Assembly (NCBI GenBank): GCA_020851015.1 | Contig: JADZDN010000322.1 | Coordinates: forward strand, 1-7,040 | Source: Alphaproteobacteria bacterium | Lineage (GTDB): Bacteria; Pseudomonadota; Alphaproteobacteria; JAEULC01 | Length of the DNA: 7,040 bases | Direction of reading: 5' to 3' | In this document: one piece after another, positions 1 through 6,769 of the stretch | Layout of the letters: the number at the start of each line of letters is the position of its first letter | Position numbering within the stretch: the stretch's first letter is position 1 | The notes under the pieces: generated by a model | The model's input: only the letters and a program-made list of their open reading frames with translations | Told to the model about the DNA's origin: nothing | Database searches by the model: none | Translations under genes and position numbers: made by a program

Positions 1-105
1 GACCGCCAGGATCAGCGGCATCAGCGTCTCGGCGACGAAGCGCCCGCCATGGATGCCGAACTGCCCGCGCTCGTCCGGCCCGGCGCGAAATGTGTTGAGG
101 GTCAT
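1..105 (-). CDS. trpB: Tryptophan synthase beta subunit, N-terminal fragment
   Basis: Only the first 35 codons lie in the window; the gene runs off the left edge. The reading begins [20 protein letters not shown] and continues [14 protein letters not shown], which is the characteristic TrpB N-terminus (family form usually G-x-[14 protein letters not shown]). TrpB is the PLP-dependent beta subunit that condenses indole with serine to give tryptophan, acting in the cytoplasm as an alpha2beta2 complex with TrpA. The ATG at 105 is the natural start because the conserved block follows directly. The Shine-Dalgarno region is weak (G-rich, no clear AGGAG). Upstream on the same strand come the GxxExxY gene and trpF, so this is a trpF-trpB segment, normally followed by trpA in alphaproteobacteria. 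The catalytic lysine and the PLP site are outside the window. Confidence 0.93.
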   Translation of the reverse strand, partial: MTLNTFRAGPDERGQFGIHGGRFVAETLMPLILAV

Positions 106-222
106 CGAACGCCCCGGTCCCGCTAAAGCCCTGTGGCGACTGAATTTATCTGCCCGTTCGCGCCGCCGGCAGACCCCCTCGGCCCTGCCCGCCACGCCGC
201 CGTTGTCTTAGAGTACGGCGGT

Positions 223-618
223 TCAGAGCACAAGCCGCCGGATGCCCTCCTTGAGTATGGGGACGTTGAAGTTCAGCAGGAGGCCGATCCCGAGGCCGCT
301 CAGCTTCAGATAGGTGAGGAGCTGTGCATCATGGATGGGCAAGAGACGCTCGACGGTTTTCAGTTCGACAACGACGGTGCCAGCGACAACCAAATCCATC
401 CGGTATCCGCAATCGAGGCGAACCTTCTTGTAGACGACAGGCAGTGGCACCTGCCGCCGGTAGTCGATGCCGTCCTCGCGCAATTCGTGGCAGAGGCATT
501 CTGCGTAGGCGGATTCGAGCAGCCCTGGCCCAAGCGTCCGATGCACCTCGATCGCATGGCCAATGACTCGGTGGGAGAGTTCGTCAAATACCGGCTTTGG
601 CCCATCCAGCCCACCCAT
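223..618 (-). CDS. GxxExxY family protein (PD-(D/E)xK nuclease-like fold)
   Basis: A 131-aa protein that fits the GxxExxY family (Pfam PDDEXK_3 type) over nearly its whole length. The naming motif is G32-LL-E35-SA-Y38, inside GPGLLESAY. It is followed by the typical QVPLPVVYK block (about 56-64), LDCGYRMDLV with Asp75, VELK with Glu85 and Lys87, and LLPIHDAQLLTYLKL with Gln99, then a hydrophobic GLLLNFNVP strand. Asp75, Glu85-x-Lys87 and Gln99 match a PD-(D/E)xK nuclease-type core. No activity is established for the family to my knowledge, so function is open. No signal peptide or membrane segment is seen. The ATG at 618 is supported by GGAG at 626-629 with a 7-nt spacer. The gene lies between trpF and trpB on the same strand. 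GC is near 60% in lines counted by eye, against 70-75% in flanking housekeeping genes, and a 27-nt inverted repeat lies upstream. I infer that it was acquired. Confidence 0.9.
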   Translation of the reverse strand: MGGLDGPKPVFDELSHRVIGHAIEVHRTLGPGLLESAYAECLCHELREDGIDYRRQVPLPVVYKKVRLDCGYRMDLVVAGTVVVELKTVERLLPIHDAQLLTYLKLSGLGIGLLLNFNVPILKEGIRRLVL

Positions 619-625
619 TGCGGGA

Positions 626-629
626 CTCC
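626..629 (-). promoter_or_regulatory. Ribosome binding site of the GxxExxY gene
   Basis: GGAG on the minus strand, 7 nt before the ATG at 618. It is a cleaner Shine-Dalgarno than any other in the trp segment. It fixes the start and suggests the gene is translated on its own rather than only by coupling to trpF, which ends 162 nt upstream. Confidence 0.55.
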
Positions 630-662
630 AGCGCTTCGACGATGGCGACTAGGAAGAGAGTA

Positions 663-782
663 GACCACGAAGGCACGAAGACACGAAGGCCGAAGAAAAA
701 AGGCTTTCTGACGCGCGGCCAAGGGCCGCGCAAGCAACTTGTCATTTCGTCCTTCCCTTCGTGTCTTCGTGCCTTCGTGGTC
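663..782. repeat. Inverted repeat of CACGAAGR octamers between trpF and the GxxExxY gene
   Basis: Two perfectly complementary 27-nt arms, 663-689 and 756-782, are separated by a 66-nt spacer. Each arm is itself a tandem array: after a leading GAC come CACGAAGG, CACGAAGA and CACGAAGG, three octamers with an 8-bp period. The left arm continues into a degenerate fourth unit (CCGAAGAA, 690-697). The spacer holds a second dyad, GCGCGGCC (713-720) and GGCCGCGC (724-731) with a 3-nt loop, so the whole region can fold as a long hairpin or cruciform with a smaller hairpin inside. The outer end of the right arm overlaps the trpF stop codon. Octamer repeats of this CACGAAG type recur in many bacterial genomes, and I recall them near GxxExxY genes, but I cannot verify that here. 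No transposase or target-site duplication is visible. Confidence 0.9.
713..731. other. 8-bp GC hairpin with AAG loop inside the inverted repeat
   Basis: GCGCGGCC at 713-720 pairs perfectly with GGCCGCGC at 724-731 around a 3-nt loop. Read on the minus strand (the direction of trpF transcription), it is followed about 11 nt later by a run of six T (701-696). That resembles a poor intrinsic terminator, but the spacing is too long for a standard one. It could lower read-through from trpF to the downstream genes; this is inference. Confidence 0.5.
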
Positions 783-1437
783 AATCCTTCGTTCCGTCTT
801 GTTTCGTCGCGCGGATGAAGGCCCTGATCTTCACGGGGTCCTTCTGGCCCGGGCGCGTCTCCACGCCCGAGGAGACGTCGACGCCGGGCGGGCCGGCGAC
901 GCGGATCGCCTCGGCGACATTGCCGGGGTCGAGGCCGCCGGCGAGCATCCAGGGCTTGGCGAAGCGCCGGCCCTTGAGCAGCGTCCAGTCGAAGCGCGCG
1001 GCATTGCCGCCGGGCAGCGCGCCCTTCTTGTCCTTGGGCGGCGCGCCGTCGAACAGGAACCAGTCCGCGACCGCCGCGAAGGACGAGGCCGCGTCCAGGT
1101 CCGCCGCGGCGGCGACCTTGATCGCCTTCATCACCGGCAGGCCGAAGCGGGCGCGGATCGCCGCCACGCGCTCCGCCGTCTCGTGCCCTTGGACCTGCAG
1201 CATGTCGAGCCTTGCCGCTGCCAGCGTGTGCTCCAGCGTCGCGTCGTCCGGATCGACGAACAGCCCGACCTTGCGCAGCGCCTTCGGCGCGCGCGCGATC
1301 AGCACGCCTGCCTGCGTCGGCGTCACGAAGCGCGGCGAGGGCGGGTAGAAGTTGAAGCCGACGAAATCGGCGCCGCCCGTCGCCACCGCGTCCAGCGCCT
1401 CGGGCGTGTTGATGCCGCAGATCTTGACTTGGACCAA
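781..1437 (-). CDS. trpF: Phosphoribosylanthranilate isomerase
   Basis: TrpF catalyses the Amadori rearrangement of N-(5'-phosphoribosyl)anthranilate to CdRP in tryptophan synthesis; it is a cytoplasmic (beta/alpha)8 barrel. The 218-aa product has the full set of family marks: VKICGI with catalytic Cys7, the NFYPPSPR segment (29-36), FLFD with the general acid Asp130, LPGGNAARFDW (141-151), LAGGLDPGNV (165-174), and the phosphate-binding GVDVSSGVE (185-193) followed by GQKD. Length is normal. The start is a TTG at 1437: no ATG or GTG lies in frame just upstream, and VKICG must sit at the extreme N-terminus. A GGA lies 6 nt before the TTG. The C-terminal codons run directly into the octamer inverted repeat, whose outer end overlaps the TGA stop. 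It is divergent from the J-domain gene, with 79 bp between starts. Confidence 0.96.
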   Translation of the reverse strand: MVQVKICGINTPEALDAVATGGADFVGFNFYPPSPRFVTPTQAGVLIARAPKALRKVGLFVDPDDATLEHTLAAARLDMLQVQGHETAERVAAIRARFGLPVMKAIKVAAAADLDAASSFAAVADWFLFDGAPPKDKKGALPGGNAARFDWTLLKGRRFAKPWMLAGGLDPGNVAEAIRVAGPPGVDVSSGVETRPGQKDPVKIRAFIRATKQDGTKD

Positions 1438-1450
1438 GGCGGTTCCGTTC

Positions 1451-1482
1451 GCTATCGTGGCCGAAAGGGCCGCGACGCTAGC
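1451..1482. other. Imperfect hairpin in the trpF / J-domain divergent intergenic region
   Basis: GCTA (1451-1454) pairs with TAGC (1479-1482). After a 3-nt bulge on the right side (1476-1478), TCGTGGCC (1455-1462) pairs with GGCCGCGA (1468-1475), with one G-U wobble if transcribed on the plus strand. The loop is GAAAG. It sits 14 nt upstream of the trpF TTG and 34 nt upstream of the J-domain ATG, so it could be an operator-like dyad or a leader structure. No convincing -35/-10 pair was found in the 79-bp region, which must nevertheless hold start signals for at least one of the two genes. Function is inferred only. Confidence 0.4.
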
Positions 1483-1516
1483 ATGGCGATGCCCCGGCCT
1501 CCAACCGACCCGCGCG

Positions 1517-2173
1517 ATGACCAGCCTCAGACCGTCCTACGCCAGCCGCTCGTATGTCATTCCCTGCACCGCGGCCTTCCGCGACCAGGTGCAGGGACTG
1601 GCGACGCGCCGCCACGCCAGCGTGGCCGATATCGCGCGGGCCGTGCTGCTGCTGGTGGGGTCGGCCGGGGTGGCGGGCCATGACGACCCCGGCGAGCCCG
1701 TGGCGGCCGAGCGCGAGCGCGTGGTCGTCAAGTCGGGCGCGCTGGAGGGCCGCGCCTTGTTGCGCAAGCCGCGATTGCAGACGCGGCTGCCCGGCGGGCT
1801 TTCGGTCGCGAACATCCGCAAGGCGCTGGCGATCGCGCTCGAACTGGACCAGGGCAGGCTGGAACTCAGCGTGGCGCGGGCCGGCGCGGGGGCGGCGGCC
1901 GAACGGAAGCTGGAAGCCGCGGCCGAGGAAGGCCAGCGCCTGGCGCAGATGATCGGCGCGCTGGCCTTCGATCCCCTGGCCCATGGGGTGCGCAACCGGG
2001 CCGAGGCGCTCTACGTGCTGGGCTTCCCGCCTGGCGCCATGCCGGACCAGCGCACCGTGCGCGAACGCTTCCGCCAACTGGCGCGCGTGCATCATCCCGA
2101 CGGCGCCTTCGGCGACCATCGCCGCATGACCCAGCTCAACGAGGCGGCGGCCCTGCTGCAGCGCGGGCGCTAG
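1517..2173 (+). CDS. J domain-containing protein with RHH-like N-terminus
   Basis: A 218-aa protein ending in a J domain (about 164-214): ALYVLGFPPG for helix I, RTVRERFRQLARVHHPDG with the diagnostic HPD at 193-195, then RMTQLNEAAALL for the last helix. J domains stimulate the ATPase of Hsp70 (DnaK). Here the domain is C-terminal, with no G/F-rich or zinc-finger region, so this is a type III J protein rather than DnaJ. Residues 12-47 read as a strand followed by two helices (SYVIPCTAAF..., SVADIARAVLLLV) and resemble a ribbon-helix-helix; this is pattern-based inference. The middle (about 70-120) is RLPGGLSVANIRKALAIAL-like, then an Ala/Glu-rich helix. The ATG at 1517 was chosen because it is the only in-frame ATG between the end of trpF and the conserved SYASRSYVIP start. 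Extending further upstream would run into trpF. No clear ribosome site is seen. Its stop overlaps the convergent SDR stop. Related proteins are known in Rhodospirillales, from memory. Confidence 0.85.
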   Translation: MTSLRPSYASRSYVIPCTAAFRDQVQGLATRRHASVADIARAVLLLVGSAGVAGHDDPGEPVAAERERVVVKSGALEGRALLRKPRLQTRLPGGLSVANIRKALAIALELDQGRLELSVARAGAGAAAERKLEAAAEEGQRLAQMIGALAFDPLAHGVRNRAEALYVLGFPPGAMPDQRTVRERFRQLARVHHPDGAFGDHRRMTQLNEAAALLQRGR

Positions 2174-2898
2174 CGCTGCGCGATCAACTCGCCATGACGC
2201 GCCGACAGCGGGTCGAGCAGGCCTAGAACCATGTCGGTCAGCGACAGCGGATCGGGCAGGACGCCGGGGTTCTCGCCAGGGAAGGCCTGGGCGCGCAGGC
2301 GCGAGCGGAACGGGCCGGGATCGACCAGGTTCACCTTGACGTTGGTGTGCGCGACTTCCGCGGCGTAGATCCGCGCCATCGCTTCCAGCCCCGCTTTCGC
2401 CACCGCGTAGGCGCCCCAATACGCGGTCGCATCGCGCGCCTGGCTGGCGGTGACGAACACGGCGCGGCCGGCGTCGCTCAACCGCAGCAGCGGATCGAGC
2501 GAGCGGATCAGCCGCCAGTTGGCCGTCAGGTTGGTCTGGATCACCTGGTCCCACAGCGCCGGGTCGATATGGCCGAGCGGGCTCAGCACGCCCAGCATGG
2601 CGGCCGATGCCACCAGCATGTCCAGCTTGCCGAAGCGCTCGAAGATCGCCTGGCCCAGCCGGTCGATGTTCGCCGCCTCGGTCAGGTCGAATGGCGCCAG
2701 CACCGCGCGCTCGCCGCCGGCGGCCTGGATCGCGTCGTCGACCTGCTCCAGCGCCCCTTGCGTGCGCGCCACCAGCACGACGCGCGCGCCCTCGGCGGCC
2801 AGGCGCCGCGCCACCGCCGCGCCAAGCCCGCGCGACGCCCCGGTGATGACGGCGATGCGGTTGGCGAGCCGGCGGTGAGGCGCGGTATTGCTTGTCAT
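2170..2898 (-). CDS. SDR family NAD(P)-dependent oxidoreductase (YciK-like)
   Basis: A 242-aa classical-length short-chain dehydrogenase. It has the nucleotide-binding TGASRGLG at 19-26, the adenine-contact Asp71 (FDL), Asn123 (QTNL), Ser152 (VTAS), and the catalytic YxxxK as Tyr164 and Lys168 (YAVAK). DPGPFRS (193-199) matches the PG-containing cofactor segment. The overall shape, including SPLGHIDPALWDQVIQTNL, SDAGRAVFV, WGAYAVAK and AFPGENP, is closest to the YciK-like group I know. The substrate cannot be predicted. The usual NNAG motif is altered: residues 97-100 read ASAA, so the Asn and Gly are replaced. Arg23 after TGAS and the ARTQ turn near 44-47 would suit NADP(H), a guess. It is downstream of purF on the same strand, a frequent neighbour in alphaproteobacteria, but separated by 196 bp holding a repeat pair. 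No good ribosome site precedes the ATG at 2898. Confidence 0.92.
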   Translation of the reverse strand: MTSNTAPHRRLANRIAVITGASRGLGAAVARRLAAEGARVVLVARTQGALEQVDDAIQAAGGERAVLAPFDLTEAANIDRLGQAIFERFGKLDMLVASAAMLGVLSPLGHIDPALWDQVIQTNLTANWRLIRSLDPLLRLSDAGRAVFVTASQARDATAYWGAYAVAKAGLEAMARIYAAEVAHTNVKVNLVDPGPFRSRLRAQAFPGENPGVLPDPLSLTDMVLGLLDPLSARHGELIAQR

Positions 2899-2934
2899 GA
2901 AGAGGCTGAAGGCGCGCTAGGCGTGGCTCTTCTG

Positions 2935-3066
2935 GTCCCTCCTCCCCTTGCGGGAGGGGGAAGGGGGGAGGGGTATGCCGCGTGCAAGCGATATTCTTCC
3001 AGGGAGGAAACGCCCGGCGCGGGCCGCCCCCTCCCCCTAACCCCCTCCCGCAAGGGGAGGGGGGAC
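2935..3066. repeat. Pair of inverted GC-rich palindromic repeats (REP/BIME-like)
   Basis: Two 39-nt copies in opposite orientation, 2935-2973 and 3028-3066, match at about 35 of 39 positions when one is reverse-complemented. Each copy is itself a hairpin: a C-rich and a G-rich run (CCCTCC and GGAGGG type) around the shared core CCCCTTGCGGGAGGGGG. A 54-nt spacer lies between them. The pair fills most of the gap between the purF stop and the SDR start. CCCCTTGCGGGAGGGG-type intergenic palindromes are widespread in high-GC proteobacteria and behave like REP sequences; that is general knowledge, not checked here. The structure could end or stabilise the purF transcript. No poly-T tract follows, so it is not a standard terminator. 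Confidence 0.85.
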
Positions 3067-3094
3067 GGGATGTTGTTCATGCCGCTGGCTTATC

Positions 3095-4588
3095 CTAGGC
3101 TGACTCGGCGAGCAGCGAGAGTTGCGGTTGCGTCTCGCCGCCCTTGTAGTCGATCAGCGCGATCGGGTAGTCGCCCGTGAAGCAGGCATCGCAGAACTGC
3201 GGCCGGCGCGGGTCGCGGCCGGGCATGCCCATCGCGCGGTAAAGCCCGTCGATCGAGATGAAGGCCAGGCTGTCGACGCCGATCAGCCGTGCCATCTCCT
3301 CGACGCTGTGCCGGGCCGCCAACAGCTTGTCGCGCTCCGGCGTGTCGATCCCGTAGAAGCAGGAATGCGTGGTCGGCGGCGAGGAGATGCGCATGTGCAC
3401 CTGGGTCGCGCCGGCGCTGCGCACCATCTCGACGATCTTGGTCGACGTCGTGCCGCGCACGATCGAATCGTCGACCAGCACGACGCGCTTGCCGGCGATG
3501 CGCGCGCGGTTGGCGTTGTGCTTCAGCTTCACGCCCAAATGGCGGATGTGGTCGGTCGGCTCGATGAAGGTGCGGCCGACATAGTGGTTGCGGATGATGC
3601 CGAGCTCGAACGGCGTCGCCGCCTCGGCGGCGTAGCCGATCGCGGCGGGAACGCCGGAGTCCGGCACCGGGATCACCACGTCGGCCGGCACGTGGCTCTC
3701 GCGCGCCAGCTCGCGCCCGATGCGCGTGCGCGCGTCATAGACCGACATGCCCTCGACCAAGCTGTCGGGCCGCGCGAAGTAGATGTGCTCGAAGATGCAG
3801 AAGCGGCGCTGCGCGGGCGGGAAAGGTCGCAGGGATCGCGGCCCGTCCGGACCCAGCACCACCATCTCGCCCGCCTCGACGTCGCGCACGAACTCGGCGC
3901 CGATGATGTCGAGCGCGCAGGTCTCGGAGGTCATTATCCAGGCGTCGCCCAGCTTGCCCAGCACCAGCGGCCGCACGCCCAGCGGGTCGCGCAGGCCGAT
4001 CACGCCCTTGTCCGTCAGCGCCACCAGCGAATAGGCGCCCTCGACCTGGCGCACCGCGTCGATCAGCTTGTCCACGACGCCCGGCTGCTTGCTGGCGGCC
4101 ATCAAGCCGATGATGACCTCGGTGTCGGTGGTGGATTGGAACAGGCAGCCCTGGCGGACCAGCTGCTTGCGCAGCGCACGGCCGTTGGTCAGGTTGCCGT
4201 TGTGGCCGACCGCGAAGCCGCCGCAATCCAGCTCGGCGAACAGCGGCTGGATGTTGCGCTTGATCGTCTCGCCGGTGGTCGAATAGCGCACGTGCCCGAC
4301 CGCCGCCGAGCCTTTCAGGCGCTTGATCACCTCGGGGTCGCCGAAGATGTCGCCCACAAGGCCCAGGTCGCGCTCGTTGTGGAAGCGCCCGCCGTCGAAG
4401 CTGACGATCCCGGCCGATTCCTGGCCGCGGTGCTGCAGCGCGTGCAGTCCCAGCGCCGTATGCGCCGCGGCATCGCTGCTGTTCCAGATGGCGAACAGGC
4501 CGCATTCCTCGCGCGGCTTGTCGTCGTCGACGTCGATCGCCATGGCATCGCTTCGGGTCCCGTGGCGGCGCGGCTTGGGTTTCATCAT
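3095..4588 (-). CDS. purF: Amidophosphoribosyltransferase
   Basis: PurF makes phosphoribosylamine from PRPP and glutamine, the committed step of purine synthesis, in the cytoplasm. From the start at 4588 the protein has 497 aa. The N-terminal class II glutaminase has nucleophile Cys29 (EECGLFA), LHALQHRGQES (48-58), GHVRYSTTG (98-106) and GHNGNLTN (128-135). The C-terminal phosphoribosyltransferase has the PRPP loop VVLVDDSIVRGTTS (369-382). Cys264 (FCIFEHIYFARPDS), Cys410 (SCFYGID), and Cys466 and Cys469 (CDACFTGDYP) match the four [4Fe-4S] ligands of the Bacillus-type enzyme, so this is the cluster-bearing, propeptide-processed class. The first 28 residues would be the propeptide. The start at 4588 overlaps the cvpA stop (ATGA) and has AAGGG 9 nt upstream. 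A shorter alternative starts at 4543 (482 aa, Cys14) but has no ribosome site. All catalytic motifs are intact. Confidence 0.97.
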   Translation of the reverse strand: MMKPKPRRHGTRSDAMAIDVDDDKPREECGLFAIWNSSDAAAHTALGLHALQHRGQESAGIVSFDGGRFHNERDLGLVGDIFGDPEVIKRLKGSAAVGHVRYSTTGETIKRNIQPLFAELDCGGFAVGHNGNLTNGRALRKQLVRQGCLFQSTTDTEVIIGLMAASKQPGVVDKLIDAVRQVEGAYSLVALTDKGVIGLRDPLGVRPLVLGKLGDAWIMTSETCALDIIGAEFVRDVEAGEMVVLGPDGPRSLRPFPPAQRRFCIFEHIYFARPDSLVEGMSVYDARTRIGRELARESHVPADVVIPVPDSGVPAAIGYAAEAATPFELGIIRNHYVGRTFIEPTDHIRHLGVKLKHNANRARIAGKRVVLVDDSIVRGTTSTKIVEMVRSAGATQVHMRISSPPTTHSCFYGIDTPERDKLLAARHSVEEMARLIGVDSLAFISIDGLYRAMGMPGRDPRRPQFCDACFTGDYPIALIDYKGGETQPQLSLLAESA

Positions 4589-5280
4589 GGCTGGCTGCCC
4601 TTGGTGCCTTGGATCAGGCGGTCCATGTCCTGGCGCTCCTTCGGGTTGTATCCAGTCGTATCGCGCGGGGCCTGGGCCCTGGGCTGCGGCGCGATCAGGG
4701 TTTCCAACGCCTTCTGCGCGGCGCGCTGCGCCTCGGTCTCGGCGCCGCGCCTGATCTCCTCGGTGCGCCTGCCGGCGTCGCCGCGCGCCCGCTCGGGCAC
4801 CAAGCCGGTCAGGATCGCGACCCCGGCCTGCACTAGCGGCAGGCATCGCGCTTCCTGCACGGCGCGGGGATGCTGCTGCGGGTCGGGCACCGACCAGACC
4901 AGCGCTAGATAGGCCAGGCAGACGAGCGCCGCTCCCCGCACCAGACCGAAGACGAACCCCAGCGAGCGGTCCAGCGCGCTCAAATGACTGTCCTTTACGT
5001 GGCGCGCGATGCTGAAACTTGCAAGGGAGAGGGCGATCAGCGTGACGACGAAGATCAGGACGCCGGTAACCACGTTCAGGATGAACGGATCGGTGCCCAC
5101 GATCGGCGCCATGTAGGGGCTGAGATGCGGCACGCCGAAATAGGTCAGGATCGCCGCGCCGATCCAACCGGCCAGCGACAACACCTCGCGCACCAGCCCG
5201 CGGGCGAAGGCCAAAAGCCCCGAGATCACCACGATCGCCGCAACGATCAAGTCGACCGCGTTGACCGGAAGCCCGTTCAT
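4585..5280 (-). CDS. cvpA: CvpA family inner-membrane protein
   Basis: A 231-aa protein whose first ~131 residues hold four hydrophobic segments (about 8-26, 34-52, 66-92, 107-131), as in CvpA, the 'colicin V production' membrane protein. Family marks include the opening VNAVDLIVAAIVVISGLLAF, then ARGLVREVLSLAGWI (about 26-40, conserved RG-x-x-RE-x-x-x-x-x-GW) and LDRSLGFVFGLVRGA (103-117). After about residue 160 the chain becomes soluble, charged and Arg/Glu/Ala-rich, probably a cytoplasmic helix or coiled coil, longer than the shortest CvpA forms. The molecular role is not settled; in E. coli it is needed for colicin V production and sits before purF. Here too it lies between radA and purF. 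It starts 16 nt after the radA stop, with AGGGGA overlapping that stop as a distant ribosome site, and it overlaps purF by 4 nt (ATGA). Confidence 0.94.
   Translation of the reverse strand: MNGLPVNAVDLIVAAIVVISGLLAFARGLVREVLSLAGWIGAAILTYFGVPHLSPYMAPIVGTDPFILNVVTGVLIFVVTLIALSLASFSIARHVKDSHLSALDRSLGFVFGLVRGAALVCLAYLALVWSVPDPQQHPRAVQEARCLPLVQAGVAILTGLVPERARGDAGRRTEEIRRGAETEAQRAAQKALETLIAPQPRAQAPRDTTGYNPKERQDMDRLIQGTKGSQP
4598..4602 (-). promoter_or_regulatory. Ribosome binding site supporting the long purF start
   Basis: AAGGG on the minus strand lies inside the last codons of cvpA, 9 nt before the ATG at 4588. No comparable site precedes the alternative ATG at 4543. Together with the ATGA overlap this favours the longer start and translational coupling of purF to cvpA. 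Confidence 0.45.
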
Positions 5281-5296
5281 GCCGAGCCGGGATCCC

Positions 5297-6733
<1,437 letters not shown>

Positions 6734-6769
6734 GGCCGTTCGCCTAGCCGGTCGGGGCGGCCGGGCCGC

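Noticed and set aside
197..221. 7-bp hairpin (CCGCCGT / ACGGCGG, 11-nt loop) just after the GxxExxY stop, considered as a terminator
   Set aside because: No T-tract follows on the minus strand and the loop is long; such dyads are common by chance at this GC content.
425..443. Gly/Pro/Ala-rich insertion near the RadA C-terminus (residues 425-443; coordinates here are protein positions)
   Set aside because: Linkers at this place vary in RadA proteins and the flanking conserved blocks are intact.
133..663. Plus-strand frame opposite the GxxExxY gene
   Set aside because: The minus-strand product matches a known family end to end; the opposite frame shows no family features.
663..782. Octamer repeats considered as a CRISPR array
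   Set aside because: Units are 8 bp and contiguous with no unique spacers, and no cas genes are present.
1478..2554. A 358-codon minus-strand frame crossing the J-domain gene and the SDR gene
   Set aside because: It spans two real genes in the wrong frame or strand, and its composition (Arg/Ala/Gly/Pro) is that of a GC-rich shadow.
3122..4912. A very long open frame on the plus strand opposite purF and cvpA
   Set aside because: It is antisense to clear purF and cvpA, has no recognisable domain, and is rich in Arg/His/Asp/Ala as expected of a shadow frame in GC-rich DNA.
6757..6769. Short GC hairpin (GCGGC / GCCGC, 3-nt loop) between the mlaF-like gene and radA, considered as a terminator
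   Set aside because: The stem is only 5 bp and no T-run follows, in a 36-nt gap typical of an operon.
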